From positions 1 to 9,875 of the forward strand of contig SLPT01000224.1 in assembly GCA_007131845.1 (NCBI GenBank): 9,875 nt of DNA, given 5' to 3'. Positions 1 to 5,880 of the stretch are shown here, one piece after another; position 1 is the first letter of the stretch; each line of letters opens with the position of its first letter. A program made the translations under genes and the position numbers. The stretch comes from Desulfobacteraceae bacterium. Its GTDB lineage: Bacteria; Desulfobacterota; Desulfobacteria; Desulfobacterales; Desulfosalsimonadaceae. The notes under the pieces were generated by a model. That model saw only the letters and a list, made by a program, of their open reading frames with translations. It was not told the origin of the DNA and ran no database searches.

Positions 1-2
1 CC

Positions 3-131
3 GGCGACCGGTCGGAAGCATCCGGGCACCAGCACAGTAATCTCTCCCGGCTGTGGACCATCGTGCTGGGCCTGAGCCTCATTGCCAACATATTTATGGG
101 CTTCTATCTGTTGCGGCTCAGTAACCGGTGA
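3..131 (+). CDS. C-terminal fragment of a protein with a terminal membrane helix
   Basis: The frame is open from the left edge to a TGA at 129-131 and encodes the last 42 residues of a protein whose start lies outside the window. A polar stretch rich in Ser, His and Asn is followed by a hydrophobic segment of about 20 residues (from LWTIVLG to FYLL) and a short basic tail (RLSNR). This pattern fits a C-terminal transmembrane anchor, with the charged tail probably cytoplasmic. The strongly hydrophobic run in a frame that ends neatly 10 bases before the convergent neighbouring stop codon supports a real gene. I do not recognise the family; too little is visible to assign a function. Confidence 0.55.
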   Translation, partial: GDRSEASGHQHSNLSRLWTIVLGLSLIANIFMGFYLLRLSNR

Positions 132-141
132 AATCGGCCGT

Positions 142-885
142 TCAGGCAAGGGTAAAGCGCCACGCACAGAACCACTCGTCCGGGTGTTCATCCGGGGGGC
201 ATCCGATGCACTCGGTCTGGATCCGCTTATCCACGCCCCGGGCAAACGAGGTATACTCCACCGTGCCGGCGGACTTACACGGATAATCCGGGAGCCCTTT
301 ACGTTTTCGTGAAGACTGGACCCGGCAGTCGTTCATCTCGAAGCGGATCACATTGTCCGACTCATCAACGATGGACTGGGTATTGATCCGGGAATACATG
401 CGGAAATTGAGCGCCTTTTTCAGTCCCTCCAGGCCGGAATTCTCGGGAATCCCAAGAAAGCGCTTAATGCTCCATGCCTCAAAGGGGGCAAACCGCGTCC
501 AGCAGGTGTCGTTACATCGCTTGGCATCGTCCATGCCGGAGGTGAACTCCACCGATTGGAACCAGACCCCGTCGTTGGCCAACCAGTTGACGCCCAGGGT
601 TTCGATCAGCCCCATGAGCTTGTCCCGGTCCATATCGAGCAAAGGGCGCGGTACGTCGTCTTCCATTTCAAAACCCAGCGTCTTGCCGAGACGGTTCATC
701 TGGATGCCGTAGCTTTTCCGGTAGGCGGAATCCAGAATCTCCAGCGCCCGATCGAATCCCATCTGATGCTCCACTTCCTTGAACCAGAGTGCGTGGTGCA
801 TGACGATCCGGTGGCACATATCGATAACGAATCGTGCCAGGTCCTTGCTATCCAGATCATCGAGCTTTCCTGCCTTCTCATCCAT
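142..885 (-). CDS. DUF6125-family cysteine-containing cytosolic protein
   Basis: A 247-residue soluble protein with no signal peptide or membrane segment. The C-terminal half has the hallmarks I associate with DUF6125 proteins of Desulfobacterota: an MNDCRVQ-like segment (Cys187), a basic SSRKRKGL stretch, DYPCKSAG (Cys203), an EYTSFARG segment, then ECIGCPPDEHPDEWFCAW with Cys226, Cys229 and Cys240. The Cys residues could bind a metal or act in thiol chemistry; no biochemical role is known to me. The N-terminal half contains two related modules, residues about 16-72 and 90-146, each with a WFxxVE motif (Trp34 and Trp108) followed by a helix with Gly and Ala and a closing LG. The start is well supported: AAGGAGG lies 6 bases upstream of the ATG. 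It is convergent with the fragment on its 3' side and divergent from the permease gene. The family call is from memory of the pattern. Confidence 0.8.
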   Translation of the reverse strand: MDEKAGKLDDLDSKDLARFVIDMCHRIVMHHALWFKEVEHQMGFDRALEILDSAYRKSYGIQMNRLGKTLGFEMEDDVPRPLLDMDRDKLMGLIETLGVNWLANDGVWFQSVEFTSGMDDAKRCNDTCWTRFAPFEAWSIKRFLGIPENSGLEGLKKALNFRMYSRINTQSIVDESDNVIRFEMNDCRVQSSRKRKGLPDYPCKSAGTVEYTSFARGVDKRIQTECIGCPPDEHPDEWFCAWRFTLA

Positions 886-891
886 GTCACC

Positions 892-898
892 CCTCCTT
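892..898 (-). promoter_or_regulatory. Strong Shine-Dalgarno of the DUF6125 gene
   Basis: Read on the minus strand this is AAGGAGG, a near-perfect anti-16S match, 6 bases before the ATG at 885. It fixes the start codon of the 247-residue protein. Confidence 0.85.
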
Positions 899-967
899 GA
901 CGAATCGGTTGAACGGATGTCGCCGCCCGGTGCAGCAAACCCTGTTTTTCAAGGTACCACCCTGTTT

Positions 968-996
968 GGAATCGTGCAAATGTTTTGCACGATTCC
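968..996. promoter_or_regulatory. Perfect 13-bp inverted repeat, candidate operator
   Basis: GGAATCGTGCAAA (968-980), a TGT spacer, and TTTGCACGATTCC (984-996) form a perfect inverted repeat. An outer pair, CCCTG at 960-964 and CAGGG at 1001-1005, extends the symmetry after a short internal mismatch. The site lies 83 bases upstream of the minus-strand DUF6125 start and 267 bases upstream of the permease start, in the divergent region. No T-tract follows on either strand, so a terminator is unlikely. A binding site for a dimeric regulator is the simplest reading. An RNA hairpin or a mobile-element end is possible. The regulator is not identifiable from the sequence. Confidence 0.6.
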
Positions 997-1013
997 GGAT
1001 CAGGGCATACTAT
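985..1013 (+). promoter_or_regulatory. Weak candidate sigma-70 promoter toward the permease
   Basis: TTGCAC (985-990) and TACTAT (1008-1013) are separated by 17 bases. The -10 hexamer matches the consensus at 4 of 6 positions and the -35 at 3 of 6. The -35 lies inside the right arm of the inverted repeat, which would let a bound regulator block or position polymerase. If real, the permease mRNA would have a leader of roughly 245 bases that includes both hexamer arrays. The match alone is weak. Confidence 0.25.
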
Positions 1014-1062
1014 TTAGACGAAAACCGAAGCAATGTTCATCATATCCCGGCCCCAAGACAGT

Positions 1063-1092
1063 CGAAATCGAAATCGGGATCGGGATCGAAAC
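1063..1092. repeat. Hexanucleotide array, CGAAAT/CGGGAT type (5 units)
   Basis: Five consecutive 6-base units: CGAAAT, CGAAAT, CGGGAT, CGGGAT, CGAAAC. The orientation is opposite to the array at 1187-1222. Bases 1063-1076 are perfectly complementary to 1205-1218, so the two arrays can close a long stem. The tract opens artefactual frames encoding Asn-Arg or similar dipeptide runs; I see no coding signal here. Confidence 0.85.
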
Positions 1093-1137
1093 AACGTCAG
1101 CATGAAGGCGCCGGACAGGTCCCTGTCTAGCCCGTTG
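1092..1137. repeat. Nested inverted repeats between the hexamer arrays
   Basis: CAACG (1092-1096) is complementary to CGTTG (1133-1137). Nested within it, GACAGG (1114-1119) pairs with CCTGTC (1122-1127) around a two-base centre. With the flanking arrays this gives a multi-level hairpin plan for the 1060-1222 block. No ORF with coding character and no T-tract ending is visible. It could be the core of a dispersed intergenic repeat or a structured leader. Confidence 0.45.
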
Positions 1138-1186
1138 CTCCGTTCGAAATCGAAGCGGGGCGGGAGAAACCGAAAAAAATAAGACC

Positions 1187-1222
1187 CGATTTCGATTGCG
1201 ATTGCGATTTCGATTTCGATTG
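1187..1222. repeat. Hexanucleotide array, CGATTT/CGATTG type (6 units)
   Basis: Six consecutive units: CGATTT, CGATTG, CGATTG, CGATTT, CGATTT, CGATTG. This is the inverted counterpart of the array at 1063-1092. Its right part (1205-1218) pairs perfectly with 1063-1076. Its left end (1187-1195) can instead pair with TCGAAATCG at 1144-1152, so two alternative folds exist. The array ends 41 bases before the permease ATG. Confidence 0.85.
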
Positions 1223-1263
1223 AATGACTCATGCACTAACACAAATGACACACAGATGATGCC

Positions 1264-3633
1264 ATGACACCGGAAATACTACTCGTAATCGCCATCCTGA
1301 CCGCAGCCATGGTCCTTCTGGTCACACAATGGATCCCCATGGAGGCTACAGCCCTGCTCGTACTGGCAAGCGTCGCAATCACCGGTCTTCTTCCGCCGGC
1401 CGAAACGCTGGCAGGGTTTTCCAGCCCGGCCGTGGTAACCGTGTGGGCCGTGTTCATCCTTTCCGGCGGCCTGACCCACACCGGTGTTGCCAATGTCATC
1501 GGGCATATCGTGCTCAAAATCGCAGGGGCCGGGGAAACGGCCATGATCGTGGTGATCATGGCGACGGCAGGGCTGCTATCCGCGATCATGAACAACGTAG
1601 CCGTCGCCGCCCTGATGCTGCCGGTGGTTACGGATATTGCCGGGCAGACGAAAATACCCTCCTCCAGGTTGCTAATGCCGCTTGCCTTCGGCGCGCTGAT
1701 GGGGGGGATGACCACCCAGATCGGCACCCCGCCCAACATTCTCGTGAGCGAAGCCCTGCGGGAACACAACCTCGAACCGTTTTCCTTTTTCGATTTCACT
1801 CCCGTGGGCCTCGCGGTGAGTGTAGCCGGCATTGCCTTCATGGCCCTGGCCGGACGGCACCTGCTGTCCGGACGGCGTTTTGCACAGGAACCGGAAAAAA
1901 ACGGGGACCCGGAAGCCGACTGGCAAACCCAATACCACCTCGAAGAAAGGCTTTTTCATGCAACAGTGCCGGACGGCTCGCCTCTTGCCGGCAAAAGCCT
2001 GTCAGCGTCGGGCCTTGGGGCCATTCTCGGCTGGAACGTGATCTCCATCACCCGAAACGGCAGAAGCATCATGACGCCGGGGCCCGGGGAGACGATCCAT
2101 CCCGGGGACCTGCTCACGGTGGAAGGGCGGATGGAAAGCATGGGCCCTCTTGCGGAGCTCGCCCGCATGAAAATAGCCAGATCCTCCCGGAAGTCTGTGG
2201 ATTTCCCGACGGAAGGGCTCTTTTTCTGCGAAACAGCCATCCCGATAAACTCGCCCATTACGGGACAGCCCGCCAGAAAGGCACTGTCCGGCATACGGGA
2301 TGCGGCGGTGGTTGTAGCCGTCCGGAAAGAAGGCAACGTCATCAAGCGTTTTGCCGGAGACGTTCTTTTGGAAGGAAATGAACGCATTCTGACCGCCGCC
2401 GGGGAACAGTGCCTCGGGGAAAGACAGATTGCCAATCTGCCCGCCGGGTTCCGGAAAGTCGATGAGCAGACCCTGATCAGCCATTTTTCCATGGATGACG
2501 AACCGTTCGAATTAACGATACCACCCGGCGTGTTTCCATCCGGAAGCCCCCTTGGCGAATCCCGGATACCGGAGTTGACAGGCGTTCCCGTTTGGGCGAT
2601 CATCCGGGGAAATGAAACGGTCGTCCTGCCGGCAGACGATGAGATCCTGCACGACAACGACCGGCTCATCATCCCGGCGGATCCGGATTTCCTGCATGCA
2701 GCCGCAGCCCTTGCGACCCTGGAAATCCATGAAAACATGCCGCCCATGGACATCCGGTCGTTTCTTACGGGCGATACGGGACTCGTGGAGACGATTCTCG
2801 CACCCGGTACGTCTATCGAGGGAATGACCCTCAGGGAACTGAATTTCCGGGAAAAGTACGGCCTCAGCGTCCTTGCTATCCGGCGCCGGGGGAAAACCTA
2901 CCGAAGCCGCCTCCAGGACATAAAGATCTTTTTCGGCGATGCCCTGCTTTTGTTCGGCCCGACCCAAAACCTTCGGGTGCTGAACAGGGAGCCGGATTTC
3001 GTGGTTCTTGCCCGGACGGCCCAGGAACAACACCGGACGGAAAAAATGAAAATTTCCCTGTTCATCCTGACCGCCGTTGTATTCAGCGCGGTCATGGGAT
3101 GGGTGCCTATATACATCGCGGCTGTCACGGGAGCGGCATTCATGGTTCTGAGCGGCTGCCTGAGCATGGAAGAAGCCTATCGGCAGATCGAATGGAAGGC
3201 GGTATTTCTCATTGCCGGCATGATGCCCCTGGGAGCCGCCATGGAACAATCCGGAGCGGCCATGCTGGCAGCTGGATGGGTGGTCGAACAGGCGGGACGC
3301 TTCGGCCCCGAAGGAATACTTGCCGGCATGATAACACTCACCATGCTGGCCACATGCGTCATACCCATTCCCGCGGTAGTGGTGCTCATGATTCCCGTGG
3401 TTCTAAGCACGGCCGAAAGCATGGGTATATCCCCCCACAGCCTTTTGATGGGGGTTTCTCTGGCTGCATCAGCAAGCTTTATCACGCCCCTGTCGCACCC
3501 CGCCAAACTCATGGTGATGGGCCCCGGTGGATACAGTTTTACAGACTACCTGAAAACAGGCATTCCCCTGACGGTGGTGGTCTGGATCGTTCTGGTTGCC
3601 GTGGTGCCGCTGCTATGGCCCCTGACCTTGTAA
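1264..3633 (+). CDS. SLC13/DASS-family permease with four TrkA-C-like domains
   Basis: A 789-residue inner-membrane transporter of the divalent anion:Na+ symporter type; the substrate (dicarboxylate, sulfate or another anion) cannot be told from sequence. Residues 1-200 hold the first membrane half with an IMNNVAVAALMLP segment (Asn110-Asn111) and QIGTPPN (155-158), the family's substrate/sodium-site motifs. Residues about 230-300, 315-390, 405-485 and 505-580 look like four TrkA-C/RCK-C-like regulatory domains. Two such domains and about 590 residues are usual, so this is a long version. Residues about 596-789 form the second membrane half. It has VIPIPAVVVLMIPVV where an Asn-Asn motif would be expected, and TPLSHPAKLMVMGPGGYSF with Lys748 where the family usually has Asn. 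An in-frame stop at 1246-1248 makes this ATG the first available; the ribosome site is weak. It is divergent from the DUF6125 gene and separated from the signalling operon by 141 bases. Confidence 0.9.
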   Translation: MTPEILLVIAILTAAMVLLVTQWIPMEATALLVLASVAITGLLPPAETLAGFSSPAVVTVWAVFILSGGLTHTGVANVIGHIVLKIAGAGETAMIVVIMATAGLLSAIMNNVAVAALMLPVVTDIAGQTKIPSSRLLMPLAFGALMGGMTTQIGTPPNILVSEALREHNLEPFSFFDFTPVGLAVSVAGIAFMALAGRHLLSGRRFAQEPEKNGDPEADWQTQYHLEERLFHATVPDGSPLAGKSLSASGLGAILGWNVISITRNGRSIMTPGPGETIHPGDLLTVEGRMESMGPLAELARMKIARSSRKSVDFPTEGLFFCETAIPINSPITGQPARKALSGIRDAAVVVAVRKEGNVIKRFAGDVLLEGNERILTAAGEQCLGERQIANLPAGFRKVDEQTLISHFSMDDEPFELTIPPGVFPSGSPLGESRIPELTGVPVWAIIRGNETVVLPADDEILHDNDRLIIPADPDFLHAAAALATLEIHENMPPMDIRSFLTGDTGLVETILAPGTSIEGMTLRELNFREKYGLSVLAIRRRGKTYRSRLQDIKIFFGDALLLFGPTQNLRVLNREPDFVVLARTAQEQHRTEKMKISLFILTAVVFSAVMGWVPIYIAAVTGAAFMVLSGCLSMEEAYRQIEWKAVFLIAGMMPLGAAMEQSGAAMLAAGWVVEQAGRFGPEGILAGMITLTMLATCVIPIPAVVVLMIPVVLSTAESMGISPHSLLMGVSLAASASFITPLSHPAKLMVMGPGGYSFTDYLKTGIPLTVVVWIVLVAVVPLLWPLTL

Positions 3634-3645
3634 ACCATTTTACAG

Positions 3646-3672
3646 TTTACCCGCTGGGATATCTGGTATAAA
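3646..3672 (+). promoter_or_regulatory. Candidate extended -10 promoter of the signalling operon
   Basis: TGGTATAAA at 3664-3672 is an extended -10 element (TGnTATAAA). TTTACC at 3646-3651 is a possible -35 with a short 15-base spacer, a weakness that an extended -10 can offset. Transcription from here would start near 3680 and read into the cobalamin-sensor gene at 3775. This is the best promoter match in the gap after the permease. Confidence 0.35.
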
Positions 3673-3694
3673 GTATCAACCGTTTCCTATACCA
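3664..3694. promoter_or_regulatory. Inverted repeat TGGTATA-N17-TATACCA over the promoter
   Basis: Two perfect 7-base arms, 3664-3670 and 3688-3694, are spaced 17 bases apart. The left arm coincides with the candidate -10, and the right arm would fall just past the start site. The arm centres are 24 bases apart, a little over two helical turns, compatible with a regulator binding both arms. It could also be chance in an AT-rich gap. Confidence 0.35.
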
Positions 3695-3763
3695 TTCCAT
3701 TAAACTATTTCATGGTCGCTGCCGATAAACAGACAACATGCAATGCCCGCATATATCTCACCC

Positions 3764-3770
3764 GGGGAAG
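3764..3770 (+). promoter_or_regulatory. Shine-Dalgarno deciding the ATG at 3775
   Basis: GGGGAAG lies 4 bases before the ATG at 3775. The upstream in-frame ATG at 3712 has only AT-rich sequence before it and no purine-rich site, and the 21 residues it would add have no domain character. The 3775 start is therefore preferred. Confidence 0.6.
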
Positions 3771-3774
3771 AGCC

Positions 3775-4884
3775 ATGCAGAAGGAACTGCTGGAAGAAAT
3801 TGAAAAGCTGCCGGATGTTTCCGAAGATGCCGCCAATGCATTCAAATCGGAAATGGGCCGCATGGTGGAAAAAGTCAACCGAATCATGTCCCAAAGACCC
3901 GACATCCGGCTTTTGACGGGCGACGCCCCTTTTTCGTTAATGTTCGATAATCACAAAAACCACGCCCTGTTCATGAGCAACGTGTTTTCGCTTAACATGC
4001 CCACCCTTCTTGTGGACACGATACCCTGGGTGTACCACGCCTACCACAGCCACGGCTTTTCCTATTCCTATTTTCCTGCTCACATCCAATCATGGCGGAT
4101 AGTTATTCCCGAGTCCCTTTACGAAGACAACGCCGCTGCCATGCTCGGGGTCTACGAATGGATCGCATCACGCCATGAAACCTTCATCGAACTGTCGAAA
4201 AACATTGCCCTCAAGCCTGCCGTCTCCGGCGGACCTCATCCGGAAACAAGGGATGATTTTCTTTGCGCCCTGCTGGAGGGAAACCGGGAGAAAAGCCTTG
4301 CCATTGCCAGGCGATTCGCAGCCTCCCCATCGGAGCTGAGCACATTCTACGTGCATATCATCCAGCCCGCCATGTATGAAATCGGCAATCTGTGGGAAAA
4401 AGGAGAAATCAACAGCGCCCGGGAACACCTGGCTTCGGCGATTGTCAACCGGATCATGGCCGTGCAGTACGTGGAGCAGATTCAAACCGCGGAAAAGGCC
4501 CGGGGGACTGCCGTGGTAACGGCTGCAGCCAACGAATTTCATGAACTCGGCGCCACCATGGTCGCCAACAGCCTGGAACTCGACGGATGGGATGTCCACT
4601 ATCTCGGCGCCAACACACCAGGCGAAGAACTGATTGGTTTCATTGCACAAACCGCTCCGGACATCCTGGCAATCTCCTCATCGCTCCCCCTGAACCTGAT
4701 ATACATCCGGGATGTTATCCGGGAAATCCGGGCATGGCCTCCGGAAAAACAGCCGAAAATCATGGTCGGCGGGCTCAGCTTCACAAACCACCCCGACTTG
4801 GCGGAAAAGCTCGGGGCAGACGGATATGCCCCGGACGCACCCGGGGCCATCGAACTTGCAAGAACCTGGCAGAAAGAAGCGTAG
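3775..4884 (+). CDS. CarH-like cobalamin-binding sensor with a novel N-terminal domain
   Basis: A 369-residue soluble protein (390 if the ATG at 3712 is used). Residues about 160-240 form the helical cap of methionine-synthase/CarH-type B12 modules. The cap contains Trp207-x9-Glu217-His218, the Wx9EH motif that in CarH contacts the adenosyl group. Residues about 243-366 form the Rossmann-like cobalamin-binding domain: ExHxxG at Glu254-His256-Gly259 (His256 is the expected lower axial ligand), then DGWDVHYLGANTP, an AISSSL segment and VGGLSF. No methyltransferase or MerR DNA-binding domain is present. Residues 1-150 are an unrecognised domain with a short N-terminal acidic helix and a stretch packed with His, Tyr, Phe and Trp (85-107). 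It is first in an operon, 3 bases before a diguanylate cyclase, which points to signalling. Light or cobalamin sensing is inferred from the motif; a corrinoid methyl carrier is less likely because no methyltransferase partner is nearby. Confidence 0.85.
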   Translation: MQKELLEEIEKLPDVSEDAANAFKSEMGRMVEKVNRIMSQRPDIRLLTGDAPFSLMFDNHKNHALFMSNVFSLNMPTLLVDTIPWVYHAYHSHGFSYSYFPAHIQSWRIVIPESLYEDNAAAMLGVYEWIASRHETFIELSKNIALKPAVSGGPHPETRDDFLCALLEGNREKSLAIARRFAASPSELSTFYVHIIQPAMYEIGNLWEKGEINSAREHLASAIVNRIMAVQYVEQIQTAEKARGTAVVTAAANEFHELGATMVANSLELDGWDVHYLGANTPGEELIGFIAQTAPDILAISSSLPLNLIYIRDVIREIRAWPPEKQPKIMVGGLSFTNHPDLAEKLGADGYAPDAPGAIELARTWQKEA

Positions 4885-4887
4885 CCA

Positions 4888-5880
4888 ATGCGTATTGCCG
4901 ATATTATCCGAACCAGCCCGGAGATTCCTGTCGCATTCCTGGAACACACGGATACCGTCCTGGCGGTGGTGACAGATGACAACCAGCGGATTATCGACTG
5001 CAACGGCAACCTCACCCGAAGCCTGTATACAAACCAAAAGCCCGTTGGGAGACCGCTCAGCCAGATCCTCTGCCCCGTCGATGACAGCGAAAAACTGTCG
5101 CTGACCCCTTCCAGGATCCCGAATTTTCTTTTCCCAGTGATTCTGAAAATATGTTACACCGAGGCCGCCTACCGCTGCTATGCATTTGAAATTGCCGGCG
5201 GGGGCATGATTCTGATCGGGGACCAGCAAGGCAAAACCGACAATGACATCCTGCACAGCATGTCAATGCTCAATAATGAAATGACAAGCCTCAGCCGGGA
5301 GTTGAGCAAAAAAAACCGTGAACTGGAAGCGGCAAACCGGAAAATTACCGAACTCATGCGAACCGATCCTCTGACCGGCCTGGCCAACCGGCGCTATTTC
5401 CAGGAGCGCTACGAAGAGGCGTTTTCCCTTGCCCGGCGCAACGACTTTCCGCTCTCCCTGATATTGCTCGATCTCGACCACTTCAAGCAGGTCAACGACA
5501 CCTATGGCCACGATGCCGGAGACCGGGTTCTTAAAACCATGGGATCTATTCTTTGCGAACTCGGGCGACTTGAAGACCTGCCCGCCCGGTTCGGCGGAGA
5601 GGAATTCATCGTGTTTTTGTCCCACACTGACGCGGACGGCGCCATGGCATTTGCCGACCGGGTTCGTAACACGATTTCGCACATGGATATCCTGGAAAAC
5701 GGTTATACCGTTACCGCCAGCGCAGGCGTGGCCCGGCTCGAGACAGGCGACTCGAAGGAAGGACTGATCAAGCGGACAGACGACGCACTTTACCGGGCAA
5801 AAAACCTTGGACGCAACAGAACCGAATTTCTACCCAAAGACAACGAAACCGATGGAAACAACGGGAAGGCGAAGGCATGA
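4888..5880 (+). CDS. PAS-GGDEF diguanylate cyclase
   Basis: A 330-residue cytosolic protein that should make cyclic di-GMP from two GTP. Residues about 18-112 resemble a small PAS domain ([17 protein letters not shown] start). Residues about 120-158 are a heptad-like linker helix, and 160-315 the GGDEF domain. The domain begins with the usual [12 protein letters not shown]. It has [10 protein letters not shown] for metal and substrate binding and the active signature GGEEF at 236-240. An intact RxxD inhibitory site (Arg227 to Asp230) lies five residues upstream of the signature, so product feedback is expected. No receiver domain is present, so it is not a direct phosphorelay target; input must come through the PAS domain or a partner. 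It starts 3 bases after the cobalamin-sensor stop and its own stop overlaps the kinase start (ATGA), indicating translational coupling. The ribosome site is a modest AGAAAGAAG inside the preceding gene. Confidence 0.95.
   Translation: MRIADIIRTSPEIPVAFLEHTDTVLAVVTDDNQRIIDCNGNLTRSLYTNQKPVGRPLSQILCPVDDSEKLSLTPSRIPNFLFPVILKICYTEAAYRCYAFEIAGGGMILIGDQQGKTDNDILHSMSMLNNEMTSLSRELSKKNRELEAANRKITELMRTDPLTGLANRRYFQERYEEAFSLARRNDFPLSLILLDLDHFKQVNDTYGHDAGDRVLKTMGSILCELGRLEDLPARFGGEEFIVFLSHTDADGAMAFADRVRNTISHMDILENGYTVTASAGVARLETGDSKEGLIKRTDDALYRAKNLGRNRTEFLPKDNETDGNNGKAKA

Noticed and set aside
901..1020. Sigma-54 type -24/-12 promoter near the palindrome
   Set aside because: TTGCACG resembles part of a -24 box, but no GC dinucleotide element lies at the required distance on either strand.
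1063..1222. CRISPR array
   Set aside because: Units are 6 bases and contiguous, with no spacers, and the two arrays are in opposite orientation.
1000..1251. Minus-strand frame with an Asn-Arg dipeptide run
   Set aside because: It is the translation of the CGATTT/CGAAAT hexamer arrays; a 6-base repeat gives dipeptide runs in any open frame. No ribosome site or family resemblance.
1956..2753. Long minus-strand open frame (265 codons) inside the permease gene
   Set aside because: Antisense shadow of a GC-rich coding frame. The protein is Ser/Arg/Pro-rich and low in complexity, whereas the plus-strand frame has clear family motifs throughout.
2512..3249. Minus-strand open frame of 245 codons opposite the permease
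   Set aside because: Also a shadow: composition is biased to His, Arg, Gly and Gln, with no recognisable domain or start signal.
3630..3650. GTAAAC/GTTTAC inverted repeat at the permease stop as a terminator
   Set aside because: Six AT-rich pairs with a nine-base loop and no following T-tract; too weak to call a rho-independent terminator.
3712..3774. Upstream start of the cobalamin sensor, adding 21 residues
   Set aside because: No ribosome site precedes this ATG, whereas GGGGAAG precedes the ATG at 3775; the extra residues show no domain character. Not fully excluded.
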